Below are positions 16,862 to 28,271 of a stretch of DNA of 35,396 nt, piece after piece (position 1 is the stretch's first letter; the number at the start of each line of letters is the position of its first letter). The translations under genes were made by a program, and so were the position numbers. The stretch covers positions 1-35,396 of the forward strand of contig JAUXOE010000280.1 of the NCBI GenBank assembly GCA_030682415.1. The letters are read 5' to 3'. Source of the DNA: Parvibaculum sp. Its GTDB lineage: Bacteria; Pseudomonadota; Alphaproteobacteria; Parvibaculales; Parvibaculaceae. A model generated the notes under the pieces. The model saw only the letters and a program-made list of their open reading frames with translations, ran no database searches and was not told the DNA's origin.

Positions 16862-18043
16862 TCACGCCAGCAAGCGCGCCAGCAGCGCATCGAGGATGAG
16901 GCGGCCTTGCGACGTGGCGCGGATGCGGGCGCCTTCACGGATCAGCAGTCCATCGGCGACGAGGCTCTCGATGCGCGTCTCGGCAAGCGCCCGGCCGGTC
17001 AGCTTTTCGTAACGCGCAAGCGCCACGCCGTCCTCGAGACGCAGGCCCATCAGCATCATCTCATCGCCTTGCTCCGCCGGCGAAATTTCTTCCGACGCTT
17101 CGAGGCCGTGACCGAGACGCTCGACCGCCTCGATCCATTGGCCCGGCGCACGCATTGTGCGGGTTGCGAGATGCGTCTCCCCTGCCCTGACGCGGCCATG
17201 GGCGCCGGGGCCGACACCGGCATAGTCGCCGTAGCGCCAATAGACCAGATTGTGACGGCACTCGGCGCCCGGCCTTGCATAGTTTGAAACTTCGTAAGGC
17301 GACATTCCCGCCTCGGCGCAGATTTCGCCGGTCAACTCGTAAAGCGCAGCCGCGTCTTCTTCGGCCGGCAATATGAAAGCGCCTTTCTCGTAGAGACGCG
17401 CAAAGGCCGTATCGGGTTCGATGGTCAGCTGGTAGAGCGAGAGATGATCGGCGGCATGTGCCAGCGCGGCGCGCAGTTCCTTTTCCCAGGCGGCGCGCGT
17501 CTGGCCAGGCCGCGCATAGATGAGATCGAAGGAGAGGCGCGGGAACGTGTTGCGCGCCAGCGCGATGGCGCGGAGCGCCTCGTCGGCGGTGTGCAGGCGG
17601 CCCAGAAATTTCAGTTGCGCGTCGTCGAGCGACTGGACGCCGAGCGAGAGGCGGTTGACGCCCGCTGCCCGGTAGCCGCGAAAGCGCGCCGCCTCGACAC
17701 TGGTGGGATTGGCTTCGAGCGTCACCTCGACATCGTCATCGACCGGCCAGAGGGCCTGGATGCGCTGGAGCACCGCCTCGACGGTTGCAACCTCCATCAG
17801 CGAAGGCGTGCCGCCACCGAAGAAGATCGAGCGCACGCGGCGGGGGCCCGTCAGCTCGCGCATATGTTCGAGCTCGCGGACAAGCGCCGCCGCCCAGCGC
17901 GTCTGATCGACCGCGGCGACGACATGGGAATTGAAATCGCAATAGGGACATTTCGACTGACAGAAGGGCCAGTGCACATAAATGCCGAAGCCGGGCGCGC
18001 GCGGATCGTCCGTTAACGGATCAATTTTTGTCGAAGCAGGCAT
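16862..18043 (-). CDS. hemW: Radical SAM heme chaperone HemW
   Basis: [23 protein letters not shown] (CxxxCxxC), [36 protein letters not shown]. Start ATG at 18043. Confidence 0.94.
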   Translation of the reverse strand: MPASTKIDPLTDDPRAPGFGIYVHWPFCQSKCPYCDFNSHVVAAVDQTRWAAALVRELEHMRELTGPRRVRSIFFGGGTPSLMEVATVEAVLQRIQALWPVDDDVEVTLEANPTSVEAARFRGYRAAGVNRLSLGVQSLDDAQLKFLGRLHTADEALRAIALARNTFPRLSFDLIYARPGQTRAAWEKELRAALAHAADHLSLYQLTIEPDTAFARLYEKGAFILPAEEDAAALYELTGEICAEAGMSPYEVSNYARPGAECRHNLVYWRYGDYAGVGPGAHGRVRAGETHLATRTMRAPGQWIEAVERLGHGLEASEEISPAEQGDEMMLMGLRLEDGVALARYEKLTGRALAETRIESLVADGLLIREGARIRATSQGRLILDALLARLLA

Positions 18044-18629
18044 CGACGAGCCGGCGGAAGGCGTGAGCCCTGTGTGAGAGGCCATGTTTTTTCTCCGGCT
18101 CCATTTCGCCGAAGGTGATGTCGTGGCCGTCGGCCACGAAAATCGGATCGTAACCGAAGCCCTTTTCGCCGCGCGGTGGCCAGACGAGTTCGCCGTCCAC
18201 CCTGCCCTCGAAATATTCGACATGACCATCGGGCCAGGCAAGTGCCAGGCCGCAGATGAAATGTGCACGCGTGTCGGGCGGGCCGGCCTCGACCATGCCG
18301 CGACGCAGTTTTTCCATCGCGAAATCGAAATCCTTTGTCGGACCGGCCCAGCGCGCCGAATGAATGCCCGGCGCGCCCGACAAGGCTTCGACGCAAAGAC
18401 CGGAATCGTCGGCAAGCGCCGGCAGGTTTGCGGCGCGGGCGGCGGCCAGCGCCTTCAGCTCGGCATTCTCGCGAAATGTGGCGCCCGTCTCTTCGGGTTC
18501 GGCAAGGCCGAGATCGGCGGCCGAGACGGTGTCGACGGCAAAAGGCGCCAGCAGATCGCCGATCTCGCGTACCTTGCCCGGATTGTGGCTGGCGACGACG
18601 AGACGGCCGCCGGCGAATTTGCGCGTCAT
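18021..18629 (-). CDS. rdgB: dITP/XTP pyrophosphatase (RdgB/HAM1)
   Basis: [62 protein letters not shown]. Confidence 0.95.
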   Translation of the reverse strand: MTRKFAGGRLVVASHNPGKVREIGDLLAPFAVDTVSAADLGLAEPEETGATFRENAELKALAAARAANLPALADDSGLCVEALSGAPGIHSARWAGPTKDFDFAMEKLRRGMVEAGPPDTRAHFICGLALAWPDGHVEYFEGRVDGELVWPPRGEKGFGYDPIFVADGHDITFGEMEPEKKHGLSHRAHAFRRLVDACFDKN

Positions 18630-19342
18630 CCCGCAACCGCCGCTTTCTGCCGGATCACGAGATCGGCGATGGCGGATTTCGCGAGACCGAGAAGCTTGGC
18701 GAGCTCGTCTTCGCTGAACGGTTCGCCTTCAGCGGTGCCCTGCACTTCGCAAATGCCGCCCTTGCCGGTGATGACGAAGTTGGCGTCGGTGTCGGCGTCG
18801 GAATCCTCGGCATAGTCGAGATCGACGACCGGCTGGCCCTTGTAGATGCCGCAGGAAATCGCCGCCACATGATCCTTCAGCACGGGGCCGGAGAGCATCG
18901 AGCGGGCGCGCATCCATTCGATGCACTGATGAAGCGCCACCCAGGCGCCGGTGATCGAGGCGGTGCGGGTGCCGCCATCGGCCTGCAACACATCGCAGTC
19001 GATCGAAATCTGACGCTCGCCGAGCGCCCGGAGATCGACGATCGTGCGCAGCGAACGGCCGATCAGGCGCTGGATCTCCTGCGTGCGGCCCGACTGCTTG
19101 CCGGTTGCCGCCTCGCGCCGCATCCGTTCATGGGTCGAGCGCGGTAGCATGCCGTATTCGGCCGTCACCCAACCCTTGCCGCCGCCCTTCAGAAAGGGCG
19201 GCACGCGTTCTTCAAGGCTCGCGGTGCACAGGACATGCGTATCGCCGAAGCGGACCAGGCAGGAGCCCTCGGCGTGTTTGGCGACGCCGGGCTCAAAGGA
19301 GACCTGACGCATTTCGTGGGGCTGACGGCCGGAGGGGCGCAT
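18626..19342 (-). CDS. rph: Ribonuclease PH
   Basis: [53 protein letters not shown]...[11 protein letters not shown]...[19 protein letters not shown]. Confidence 0.97.
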   Translation of the reverse strand: MRPSGRQPHEMRQVSFEPGVAKHAEGSCLVRFGDTHVLCTASLEERVPPFLKGGGKGWVTAEYGMLPRSTHERMRREAATGKQSGRTQEIQRLIGRSLRTIVDLRALGERQISIDCDVLQADGGTRTASITGAWVALHQCIEWMRARSMLSGPVLKDHVAAISCGIYKGQPVVDLDYAEDSDADTDANFVITGKGGICEVQGTAEGEPFSEDELAKLLGLAKSAIADLVIRQKAAVAG

Positions 19343-19440
19343 TGTCGGGGTTCCGATCTTTGTCTCGAATGATTTGCAGGCGGGTTTGGGGGCCTTAGTA
19401 CCTTGGCAGCGGCCATGCGTAAAGGAAGGGCGGCCGCGAA

Positions 19441-19469
19441 TTGACGCGGGCCCCGGCGCTACCTAGATT
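19441..19469 (+). promoter_or_regulatory. Putative sigma70-like promoter upstream of hrcA
   Basis: TTGACG (19441-19446), 17 bp, TAGATT (19464-19469). Confidence 0.4.
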
Positions 19470-19513
19470 TGTCGCCTCTTTCATACACTTAGGGATGAGG
19501 ACAGGGACAGCGC

Positions 19514-20566
19514 ATGGTGGCCGTCAAGGATCTCAACGAGCGCTCGCGCGAGATCCTGCGTCGCGTGGTCGAGAGCTATCTCGAAACCGGCGAGCCGGTC
19601 GGATCGCGCATCCTGTCGCGGCAGCTCCCGATCTCATTGTCGGCGGCCTCGATCCGCAATGTGATGTCGGATCTCGAGGCGCTGGGGCTGATCTTTTCGC
19701 CCCATACCAGCGCCGGCCGCCTGCCGACCGAGGCGGGCCTGCGGATGTTCGTCGACGGACTCCTCGAAATCGGCGATCTCAGCGATGACGAGCGCAAGTC
19801 GATCGAGCGGCAGGTGGCCGGCTCGCACAAGAATGTCGAGGATGTGCTGGACGAGGCGTCCAAGATGCTCTCCGGCCTCAGCCATGCGGCCGGCTTTGTC
19901 GTCGCGCCGACCTATGACGCGGCGCTGAAGCATCTCGAATTCGTGCCGATCGACGGCGAGCGCGCGCTGGTCGTCATCGTCACCGAAGGCGGCGCGGTCG
20001 AGAACCGCGTCATCGAAATTCCCAAAGGGCTGACGCCCTCGGCGCTGGCGGAAGCCACCAATTATCTCAACGCGCAATTGCGCGGCAAGACGCTGGACGA
20101 GGCCAAGACGCATCTGGCGCGCGACATGGAAACGCGAAAGGCCGAGCTCAACGAGCTGACCGCCAAGGTGATCGAGGCGGGGCTGGCGACCTGGTCGGGT
20201 GCAGGTGGCGGCGATCCGCTCGGCAAGTCGCTGATCGTGCGTGGACGCTCGCGGCTCCTTGAAGATGTGCATGCGATGGAGGATCTCGAACGCATCCGTC
20301 TGCTTTTCGACGATCTCGAGAACAAGCGCGACCTGGTGCAGCTGCTGGGTCTTGCCGAGCAGGCCGACGGGGTGCGTATTTTCATCGGTTCGGAAAACAA
20401 GCTCTTCTCGCTTTCGGGCTCGTCGCTGATCGTCAGCCCCTATATGGATGCCCAGCAACATGTTGTGGGCGTACTTGGCGTGATCGGGCCGACGCGGCTC
20501 AATTATGCGCGCGTGATCCCGATGGTCGATTACACCGCCAAGCTGGTCGGCCGGCTGATCAACTGA
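19514..20566 (+). CDS. hrcA: Heat-inducible transcriptional repressor HrcA
   Basis: [79 protein letters not shown]; ends [26 protein letters not shown]. Confidence 0.97.
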   Translation: MVAVKDLNERSREILRRVVESYLETGEPVGSRILSRQLPISLSAASIRNVMSDLEALGLIFSPHTSAGRLPTEAGLRMFVDGLLEIGDLSDDERKSIERQVAGSHKNVEDVLDEASKMLSGLSHAAGFVVAPTYDAALKHLEFVPIDGERALVVIVTEGGAVENRVIEIPKGLTPSALAEATNYLNAQLRGKTLDEAKTHLARDMETRKAELNELTAKVIEAGLATWSGAGGGDPLGKSLIVRGRSRLLEDVHAMEDLERIRLLFDDLENKRDLVQLLGLAEQADGVRIFIGSENKLFSLSGSSLIVSPYMDAQQHVVGVLGVIGPTRLNYARVIPMVDYTAKLVGRLIN

Positions 20567-20645
20567 GGCCGGCGGGGGCAGGCCGGGTTGACATATTGGC
20601 CCCCGGCGCGCACATGCACTCGCCGGAAGTCCCGACAAACCTGAC

Positions 20646-21311
20646 ATGGACGCAAACGGAAGCCCCATGAGCGACGAAAACAGCAAACCCGACACCGGAA
20701 CGCCCGAAACGGCCGCAAAGCTGGCCGAATCGCTGGCGGCCGAGCCCGCCCGGCAGGGCGAGGCGGCCGACGCCGCGGCGCCCGACGCCGCCGAGACCGG
20801 CGCCGATGTGGCGGCGCTCGAAACCGAGATCGCCGAACTCAAGGACCGGCTGCTCCGGGTCGCGGCCGAAATGGAGAACACCCGCAAGCGTGCCGAGCGC
20901 GACAAGGCCGATGCGACGCGTTATGCGGCCGCCAATTTTGCCCGCGACATGCTGCAGGTTGCCGACAATCTGCGCCGTGCGATCGGCACCCTCAAGGATG
21001 ACGAGCGCGAAGGCGCTGACGAGAGCGTCAAGGCGATGGTCGAGGGTGTCGAGATGACCGAGCGGCAATTGCTGTCGATTTTCGAACGCCACGGCATCCG
21101 CGAGATCACGCCGCAGGCCGGCGAGCGCTTCGACCCGAACCTGCATGAGGCGATGTTCGAGGTGCCGGGCTCGGGCCATCCGGCCGGCACGGTCGTCCAT
21201 GTGCTCGAAGGCGGCTACATGATCGGCGAGCGTCTCTTGCGCGCGGCGCGTGTCGGCGTCGCCAAGGCCGAAGGCGCCGAAAAAGGCGCCAGCGTCGACA
21301 CCACCGCCTGA
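20646..21311 (+). CDS. grpE: Nucleotide exchange factor GrpE
   Basis: LKDRLLRVAAEMENTRKRAERDKADATRYAAANFARDMLQVADNLRRA...GERFDPNLHEAMFEVPGSGHPAGTVVHVLEGGYMIGERLLRAARVGVAK. Confidence 0.96.
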   Translation: MDANGSPMSDENSKPDTGTPETAAKLAESLAAEPARQGEAADAAAPDAAETGADVAALETEIAELKDRLLRVAAEMENTRKRAERDKADATRYAAANFARDMLQVADNLRRAIGTLKDDEREGADESVKAMVEGVEMTERQLLSIFERHGIREITPQAGERFDPNLHEAMFEVPGSGHPAGTVVHVLEGGYMIGERLLRAARVGVAKAEGAEKGASVDTTA

Positions 21312-21389
21312 CGCTCCTTCGCCCTTGCGCCGGCCGCGCTGCACGTCCATGATATAACGCTGTTATGATCATGGCGGAGGAGATGGACC

Positions 21390-22094
21390 ATGCTCGAACT
21401 CTGGGCGGCGGCGGCTTTTTTTCTGGGAATTCATCTGGTCATCGCAGGCTCCGGCTTGCGCGGCAAGATCGTCGGCGCGATCGGCGAGAAGCCCTATCTG
21501 GGGCTATTCTCGCTCGCATCGCTTGGCGGCATCGTCTGGCTGGTCATGGCCTATAATTCGGCGGGAGCCGGCGCCAATCCGCTCTACTGGGCACCGCCGC
21601 TCTGGGCCATGCATCTGTCACCGCTCGTTATCCTGATCGCGGCGTTCTTTGCCGTTGTCGGGATCACGACGCCGAACCCGACCGCTGTCGGCGCCGAGGC
21701 ACTGGCGGCGGATCCCGAAACGGTCAAGGGCATGCTGCGGATCACGCGGCATCCCTTTCTCTGGGGCGTCGCCATCTGGGCCGGCTGGCATGTGCTCGTT
21801 AACGGCGATCAGGCGGCGATCATCTTCTTCGGTACCTTCGCACTCCTGGCCCTACTCGGCACTTTCTCGATCGACGACAAGCGCGAGAAGAAAATGGGCG
21901 AAGGCTGGCGCGACTTCGCCTCGAAGACCTCCAATCCGCCTTTCCTGGCGATTGTCGCCGGGCGCAACTCGCTGAAGCTCGGCGAACTTGGCTGGTGGCG
22001 AATCCTCGCCGCCCTCATCGTCTTCGGGGCCTTGTTTTACGGGCATATCTGGCTTTTCGGCGTGTCGCCGGTGCCGGGATGGTATCCGTATTGA
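21390..22094 (+). CDS. NnrU family protein
   Basis: MLELWAAAAFFLGIHLVIAGSGLRGKIVGAIGEKPYLGLFSLASLGGIVWLVMAYNSA...RITRHPFLWGVAIWAGWHVLVNGD. Confidence 0.85.
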   Translation: MLELWAAAAFFLGIHLVIAGSGLRGKIVGAIGEKPYLGLFSLASLGGIVWLVMAYNSAGAGANPLYWAPPLWAMHLSPLVILIAAFFAVVGITTPNPTAVGAEALAADPETVKGMLRITRHPFLWGVAIWAGWHVLVNGDQAAIIFFGTFALLALLGTFSIDDKREKKMGEGWRDFASKTSNPPFLAIVAGRNSLKLGELGWWRILAALIVFGALFYGHIWLFGVSPVPGWYPY

Positions 22095-22100
22095 GGAAGC

Positions 22101-22736
22101 TCATGCCGGCTTCGTCACACGCCTGAGCGTCAGGTTGATGCGGCCGCCGCCGGGGATCAGGCGCGAGGAACCGAAAATCACACGGTCGACGCCGTGAAAG
22201 CGCAGGCGCGACGGGCCGCCCATCACCAGCACGTCGCCGGATGAGAGTCTGAAGCTTTTCGATTTGTCGCCACGGGCGAATCCACCAACGCGGAAAACGC
22301 AAGTGTCGCCCAGCGAGAGCGAGACGACGGGCGCATCGAGCGCCTCTTCGTCCTCGTCGCGGTGAAGGCCCATGCGGGCTTTCGGCTGCTCGTAAAGATT
22401 GACCAGGCAGCATTCGGGCGGGGCCGGGTAGGCCGCGACATCGGCCCAAAGGGCCAGTAGTGCCGCCGGTATGGCCGGCCAGGGGGCGTTGTTAACCTCA
22501 TCTCTTGACGCATAGCCGTAGCCCTGCGGCCGCGAGACCCAACCGAGAGGCCCGAAATTCATCTGCCGGATCGACCAGGGCTTGCCGGTGCGCGGCATCA
22601 GCGGGCGATAGGGCGGGGCGCGCTCCAGGGCCTGCGCAAGCTCGGCGGCGAGCGCCTTTTGCGCCGCTTCATCGAGATGGCGCGGGTAGAGCGTCAGGCC
22701 TTCAAATTCCGTCTCGACCGGTTTCATGACCCGCAA
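22101..22736 (-). CDS. alkB: Alpha-ketoglutarate-dependent dioxygenase AlkB-like
   Basis: LVNLYEQPKARMGLHRDEDEEALDAPVVSLSLGDTCVFRVGG...LSSGDVLVMGGPSRLRFHGVDRV (HxD..H..R). Confidence 0.93.
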   Translation of the reverse strand: MRVMKPVETEFEGLTLYPRHLDEAAQKALAAELAQALERAPPYRPLMPRTGKPWSIRQMNFGPLGWVSRPQGYGYASRDEVNNAPWPAIPAALLALWADVAAYPAPPECCLVNLYEQPKARMGLHRDEDEEALDAPVVSLSLGDTCVFRVGGFARGDKSKSFRLSSGDVLVMGGPSRLRFHGVDRVIFGSSRLIPGGGRINLTLRRVTKPA

Positions 22737-22842
22737 TCTAGCGCGAAAGACGGGCGCTGGATTTTTGGCACTATAAGTGTCATATTATTGTCTGACCGGG
22801 CGGTGCACCGCCCGGCGACATTCAGGGCGGAGGGGTGCGCCA

Positions 22843-23385
22843 ATGATCAGAATTATCGGGATTGTGCTGACGGCGGCAATGCTTTCGGGCTGCGCGGCGG
22901 CAGCCATTCAGGGCGCCTCGCGCGTCAAGGACAATGCGGTGGTGGCCGGCAATGAAGATGCCGCACAGGCCGGGGACGTGAAAGCGCAGATGAATATGGG
23001 CGATGCGCATTGCTGCACCATCGTCGGAAGCTCTGGCATTCTCAACAACCAGAAGGCGACCGAATGGTATTGCAAGGCGGCGCGGCAAGGCGATCCGCGG
23101 GCCAAATACGAACTTGGCCGCATCTACTCGGGCGATCTGGTGCGCGGCATGAATGCGCCGGCCAAACTTGGCGCGCTGGTAACGACGCAGCGCGAGAACA
23201 AGCCGCTGGCGCTGATGTGGTTCAATCTGGCCGCGGAGGCCGGAAATGACGATGCGGCGAAGAAGGCGAGCCGGCTCAGCGAGGACATGACCGCGGTCGA
23301 GCGGCTGCAGGCCAGCGTCCGGCAGCAAGACTGGCGGGCGCAAGCCTGCGAATGGAACGCGGTCTATCCGGACAACCAGCTCTAG
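22843..23385 (+). CDS. Sel1-like repeat lipoprotein
   Basis: MIRIIGIVLTAAMLSGCAAAA lipobox; KATEWYCKAARQGDPRAKYELGRIYSGD and PLALMWFNLAAEAGNDDAAKKASRL are Sel1-like repeats. Confidence 0.78.
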   Translation: MIRIIGIVLTAAMLSGCAAAAIQGASRVKDNAVVAGNEDAAQAGDVKAQMNMGDAHCCTIVGSSGILNNQKATEWYCKAARQGDPRAKYELGRIYSGDLVRGMNAPAKLGALVTTQRENKPLALMWFNLAAEAGNDDAAKKASRLSEDMTAVERLQASVRQQDWRAQACEWNAVYPDNQL

Positions 23386-23404
23386 CGTCCTGGACGCCAT
23401 GAGA

Positions 23405-23436
23405 GACGGACGGCGGTGGGGTACGCGCCGTCCGTC
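23405..23436 (+). terminator. Strong hairpin downstream of the Sel1-like gene (terminator candidate)
   Basis: GACGGACGGCG-GTGGGGTACG-CGCCGTCCGTC, perfect 11-bp stem; only a short T run follows. Confidence 0.55.
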
Positions 23437-23559
23437 GCCTTTCCCGAACCGACGTGAAACCGGGCTACGGGTCTCGAAAGAGAACCCGCTCCTGCGGGGG
23501 TTTGGCCGGGCCTGAGTCCCAAAAGCCTCGCCTCCTGTGGCCATATTGCCGCATCAACG

Positions 23560-23588
23560 CTTGCGGGGCGTGAAACCCAAACCTATAT
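23560..23588 (+). promoter_or_regulatory. RpoH (sigma32)-type heat-shock promoter of dnaK
   Basis: CTTGCGG (23560-23566), 15 bp, CCTATAT (23582-23588), matching the alphaproteobacterial RpoH pattern CTTG...CCTATAT. Confidence 0.75.
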
Positions 23589-23783
23589 ACAGCGCAACCG
23601 TTTCAACCCCCGGACCCCGGGGGCTTTGAGGGCCCGCCTTAGGGGAGCCCTTTTGCCCGCCGGGACGGACAACCCCTATTCAGGGGGCCGGTTTCGACCG
23701 GGAGCGCCCGCACGGGCGCGTCCTGGAACCCGCGGGCGCCAAATGCGGCCCGCACGGCCCGCCGCAATGTGAGGACAACGAGA

Positions 23784-25709
23784 ATGGCTAAAGTTATCGG
23801 TATCGACCTCGGCACGACCAATTCCTGTGTTGCCGTGATGGAAGGCAAGACCGCCAAGGTGATTGAAAACGCCGAAGGCGCGCGCACCACGCCCTCCATG
23901 GTCGCTTTTACCGCCGATGGCGAGCGTCTGGTCGGCCAATCGGCCAAACGCCAGGCCGTCACCAATCCCTCCAACACTCTCTTTGCCATCAAGCGCCTGA
24001 TCGGCCGCTCCTATGACGACCCCACCACCCAGAAGGACAAGGGCATGGTGCCCTACGACATCGTCAAGGCGCCGAACGGCGACGCCTGGGTGGAAGCGCA
24101 TGGCGAGAAATATTCGCCCTCGCAAATCTCAGCCTTCATCCTGCAAAAAATGAAAGAGACGGCCGAAAGCTATCTCGGCGAAAAAGTCGAGAAAGCGGTC
24201 ATCACGGTTCCCGCCTATTTCAACGACGCCCAGCGCCAGGCGACCAAGGATGCCGGCAAGATCGCGGGCCTCGAAGTGTTGCGCATCATCAACGAACCGA
24301 CGGCGGCCGCCCTCGCTTACGGCCTCGACAAGAAGGACGGCGAGCTGATCGCCGTTTACGACCTTGGCGGCGGCACGTTCGACGTATCGATCCTCGAAAT
24401 CGGCGACGGCGTCTTTGAAGTGAAGTCGACCAATGGCGACACGTTTCTCGGCGGCGAAGATTTCGACATGCGCCTCGTCAACTATCTCGCCGATGAATTC
24501 AAGAAAGAGAACGGCATCGACCTGCGCGGCGACAAGCTGGCACTGCAGCGCCTGAAGGAAGCAGCCGAGAAAGCCAAGATCGAGCTTTCTTCCGCGACGC
24601 AGACCGAAGTCAACCTGCCCTTCATCACGGCCGATGCGTCGGGTCCGAAGCATCTCACCATGAAGCTCACGCGCGCCAAGCTCGAAGCCCTGGTGGAAGA
24701 TCTCATCCAGCGCACCATCGACCCCTGCAAGGCGGCGCTGAAAGATGCCGGCATCACGGCCGGTCAGATCAACGAGATCGTGCTGGTCGGCGGCCAGTCG
24801 CGCATGCCGAAAATCCGCGAAGCCGTGAAACAGTTCTTCGGCAAAGAGCCGAATATGAGCGTCAATCCGGATGAAGTGGTTGCCATGGGCGCCGCGATCC
24901 AGGCCGGTGTGTTGCAGGGCGATGTGAAAGACGTGTTGCTGCTCGATGTGACACCGCTATCGCTCGGTATCGAAACGCTGGGCGGCGTGTTCACCCGCCT
25001 CATCGAACGCAACACGACGATCCCGACCAAGAAAGCGCAGACCTTCTCGACGGCGGAAGACAACCAGTCGGCGGTGACGATCCGCGTCTTCCAGGGCGAG
25101 CGTGAAATGGCCGCCAACAACAAGCTGCTTGGCCAGTTCGATCTTGTCGGTCTTCCGTCCGCACCGCGCGGTGTGCCGCAGATCGAAGTCGCCTTCGATA
25201 TCGATGCCAATGGCATCGTCAATGTGTCGGCGAAAGACAAGGCGACCAACAAGGAACAGACCATCCGCATCGAAGCATCGGGCGGGCTCTCCGAAGCCGA
25301 CATCGAGAAGATGGTCAAGGACGCCGAAGCGCATGCCGAGGAAGACAAGAAGCGGCGCGAGGAAGCGGAAACCCGCAACCATGGCGAAGCCCTTGCCAAT
25401 TCGACCGAAAAGATGCTGTCCGAGAATGCCGACAAGGTGCCGGCCGATGTGAAGGCCGAAGTCGAGGCAGCACTCGAAGCGCTGAAGGCGGCGCTGACCG
25501 GCGGCGATACTGCCGACATCAAAGTGAAGACCGACGCGCTGACGCAAGTGTCGATGAAGCTCGGCGAGGCGCTTTACAAGGCCGCGCAAGCCGAGGCGCA
25601 GTCGGACGAAGCCGCGGGCGGCGATGCCGATGGCCGCGATGAGAATGTCGTCGATGCCGACTTCGAGGAAGTCGACGACGACAAGAAAGACCAGGACAAG
25701 TCCGCCTGA
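23784..25709 (+). CDS. dnaK: Molecular chaperone DnaK
   Basis: [43 protein letters not shown]...; start ATG at 23784. Confidence 0.99.
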   Translation: MAKVIGIDLGTTNSCVAVMEGKTAKVIENAEGARTTPSMVAFTADGERLVGQSAKRQAVTNPSNTLFAIKRLIGRSYDDPTTQKDKGMVPYDIVKAPNGDAWVEAHGEKYSPSQISAFILQKMKETAESYLGEKVEKAVITVPAYFNDAQRQATKDAGKIAGLEVLRIINEPTAAALAYGLDKKDGELIAVYDLGGGTFDVSILEIGDGVFEVKSTNGDTFLGGEDFDMRLVNYLADEFKKENGIDLRGDKLALQRLKEAAEKAKIELSSATQTEVNLPFITADASGPKHLTMKLTRAKLEALVEDLIQRTIDPCKAALKDAGITAGQINEIVLVGGQSRMPKIREAVKQFFGKEPNMSVNPDEVVAMGAAIQAGVLQGDVKDVLLLDVTPLSLGIETLGGVFTRLIERNTTIPTKKAQTFSTAEDNQSAVTIRVFQGEREMAANNKLLGQFDLVGLPSAPRGVPQIEVAFDIDANGIVNVSAKDKATNKEQTIRIEASGGLSEADIEKMVKDAEAHAEEDKKRREEAETRNHGEALANSTEKMLSENADKVPADVKAEVEAALEALKAALTGGDTADIKVKTDALTQVSMKLGEALYKAAQAEAQSDEAAGGDADGRDENVVDADFEEVDDDKKDQDKSA

Positions 25710-25810
25710 TCCGGGGCCTCGAGATGACGCCCGTTTCCCTCACACAAAATGCCCGGCGGGTGCGCGTCAGCGCGCCCGCGGCGGCCGCTCATTGCCCAGG
25801 GTGACCTTCG

Positions 25811-26962
25811 ATGTCGAAGCGTGATTTTTACGACGTCCTCGGGGTCGGTCGCGATGCCAGCGCCGATGAGCTCAAAAAAGCCTATCGCAATCTCGCCAAG
25901 AAATATCACCCCGACCAGAATCAGGGCGACAAGGAAGCCGAACAGCGCTTCAAGGAACTCAACGAAGCCTATGATGCGCTGAAGGACGAGCAGAGCAGGG
26001 CCGCCTATGACCAGTTCGGTCATGCCGCCTTCGATGGCGGCATGGGCGGTGCCGGATTTGGCGGCGCGCGGGGCGGCGGATTTGCCGGCGGCGCGTCCAT
26101 GTCCGACATATTCGACGACCTGTTCGGCGAATTCATGGGCGGGCGGCGCGGCCAACGCAATGATGGCGGCCGGGCGCGCGGTCACGACCTGCGCTACAAC
26201 ATGGAAATTGATCTCGAGGAGGCCTTCGAGGGCAAGAAGGCCCAGGTTCGCGTGCCGGGCTCCGTTGCCTGCGAAACCTGCAAAGGTTCGGGCGCGGCGC
26301 CGGGGTCGAGCCCGGTCACCTGCGCGACCTGCCAGGGTCACGGCAAGGTGCGCGCCTCCCAGGGTTTCTTCACCATCGAACGAACCTGTCCAACCTGCCA
26401 CGGGCGCGGACAGACCATCGACAAGCCCTGCACCGCCTGTCACGGACAGGGACGCGTCGAGAAGGAACGCACGCTCTCGGTCAACATCCCGGCCGGCGTC
26501 GAGGACGGGACACGCATCCGGCTTGCCGGCGAGGGCGAGGCGGGCATGCGGGGCGGGCCGGCGGGCGACCTCTACATCTTCCTTTCGGTCCGGCCGCACC
26601 GGCTTTTCGAGCGCGATGGCGCCGATCTCTTTTGCCGCGTGCCTATTTCGATGGCGACGGCGGCGCTGGGCGGCGAAATCGAGGTGCCGACACTCGGCGG
26701 CAAGCGAGTGAAGGTGAAAGTGCCGGAAGGCGCGCAAACCGGCCGCCAGTTCCGGCTCAAGGGCAAAGGCATGCCGGTCGTCAATTCGCGCGAAACGGGC
26801 GACCTCTATATCCAGATCACGGTCGAAACGCCGGTCAACCTGACCAAAAAGCAGAAAGAGTTGCTGAGGGAATTCGAGACCTCCTCATCCGACAGCAACA
26901 ATCCGGAAAGCTCGGGCTTCTTCGCCCGGGTCAAGGAATTCTGGGACGGTTTCCAAAACTGA
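25811..26962 (+). CDS. dnaJ: Molecular chaperone DnaJ
   Basis: [55 protein letters not shown]; four CxxCxG zinc-finger repeats. Confidence 0.98.
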   Translation: MSKRDFYDVLGVGRDASADELKKAYRNLAKKYHPDQNQGDKEAEQRFKELNEAYDALKDEQSRAAYDQFGHAAFDGGMGGAGFGGARGGGFAGGASMSDIFDDLFGEFMGGRRGQRNDGGRARGHDLRYNMEIDLEEAFEGKKAQVRVPGSVACETCKGSGAAPGSSPVTCATCQGHGKVRASQGFFTIERTCPTCHGRGQTIDKPCTACHGQGRVEKERTLSVNIPAGVEDGTRIRLAGEGEAGMRGGPAGDLYIFLSVRPHRLFERDGADLFCRVPISMATAALGGEIEVPTLGGKRVKVKVPEGAQTGRQFRLKGKGMPVVNSRETGDLYIQITVETPVNLTKKQKELLREFETSSSDSNNPESSGFFARVKEFWDGFQN

Positions 26963-26995
26963 GTGAATCGGTATTCCTGACTTTGCGCTATTCTG

Positions 26996-27032
26996 AAAAG
27001 GCCGCCTGAACGACTCAGGGGGGCCTTTTTTT
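26996..27032 (+). terminator. Rho-independent terminator after dnaJ
   Basis: AAAAGGCCGCCTGA-ACGAC-TCAGGGGGGCCTTTTTTT. Confidence 0.85.
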
Positions 27033-27047
27033 GCGGGCGAGTTCCGG

Positions 27048-27386
27048 ATGCAAAATTACGTTCTTCCGGTTGTGCTGCTGATCGCCTCCAACCTCTTCAT
27101 GACGGTTGCCTGGTACTGGCACCTCAAATTCAAGCATCTGCCGATCGCGACCGTCGTGATGGTGAGCTGGGGAATCGCGCTGATCGAATACACGCTCGCC
27201 GTGCCGGCCAACCGCATCGGTTATGGCGTCTACACAGCACATCAGCTCAAGACCCTGCAGGAAGTCATCACGCTGACGGTTTTCGTCGGCTTTTCGGCCT
27301 TCTATCTGGGCCAGGGGCCGACATGGAACACGCTGATCGGCTTTTCGTTGATCGCGCTCGGCGCTTATTTCGTCTTCCGGGGCTGA
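27048..27386 (+). CDS. DMT/DUF486 family small membrane protein
   Basis: 112 aa, VVLLIASNLFMTVAWYWHLKFKHLPIATVVMVSWGIALIEYTLAVPANRIGYGVYTAHQLKTLQEVITLTVFVGFSAFYLGQ. Confidence 0.9.
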   Translation: MQNYVLPVVLLIASNLFMTVAWYWHLKFKHLPIATVVMVSWGIALIEYTLAVPANRIGYGVYTAHQLKTLQEVITLTVFVGFSAFYLGQGPTWNTLIGFSLIALGAYFVFRG

Positions 27387-27428
27387 TTGGGGACTGCTAT
27401 ACCGCCCCAAACGCTGGGAGCCATCAAC

Positions 27429-28241
27429 ATGGCGGATGACATCAAGATCGCGGTGACGGGCGCGGGCGGCCGGATGGGCCGGACGCTGATCGCGCTCATC
27501 CACGAGACGGCGGGCCTGACGCTCGCTGGCGGCATCGAGGCCGAAGGCTCGGCCCATCTCGGCGCCGATCTCGGCACGCTGGCGGGCCTCGCACCGCTCG
27601 GCCTTGCGGCAACCGACGATGCCCTCAACGTCATCAAGACGGCCGATGCGCTGATCGATTTCTCGGTGCCGGCCGCAAGCGTCGAATTCGCGGCGCTGAC
27701 CGCACAGGCGCGGATCGTCCATGTGATCGGCACGACGGGCTTCACCGAGGCCGACGAGGCCCGCATTTCGGCGGCGGCGCGGCATGCCACCATCGTCAAG
27801 GCCGGCAATATGAGCCTCGGGGTCAATCTTCTGGCGGCGCTGGTGCGGCAGGCGGCGCGCGCGCTCGATGCGGCATGGGATATCGAGATCGTCGAAATGC
27901 ATCACCGCCACAAGGTCGATGCACCGTCCGGTACGGCCTTGCTGCTCGGACAGGCGGCCGCCGACGGGCGCGGCATCGCGCTCAATGAAAATTCGGAGCG
28001 CGGCCGCGACGGCCAGACCGGCGCGCGCCGCGAAGGCGCCATCGGCTTTGCCAGTTTGCGCGGCGGATCGGTTGTCGGCGACCATCAGGTGATCTTTGCC
28101 GGCGCAGAGGAGCGCATCGTGCTTGGGCATGTTGCCGAGGACCGCGGCATCTTCGCCCGCGGGGCGCTGAAGGCCGCAGCGTGGGGGCAGGGCAAGGGCC
28201 CCGGCTTGTTCAATATGGCCGACGTGCTCGGCATCGAATAA
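27429..28241 (+). CDS. dapB: 4-hydroxy-tetrahydrodipicolinate reductase
   Basis: [65 protein letters not shown]. Confidence 0.97.
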   Translation: MADDIKIAVTGAGGRMGRTLIALIHETAGLTLAGGIEAEGSAHLGADLGTLAGLAPLGLAATDDALNVIKTADALIDFSVPAASVEFAALTAQARIVHVIGTTGFTEADEARISAAARHATIVKAGNMSLGVNLLAALVRQAARALDAAWDIEIVEMHHRHKVDAPSGTALLLGQAAADGRGIALNENSERGRDGQTGARREGAIGFASLRGGSVVGDHQVIFAGAEERIVLGHVAEDRGIFARGALKAAAWGQGKGPGLFNMADVLGIE

Positions 28242-28271
28242 TTCGTCTACAGACAAATTCTGGAGTCAGCC

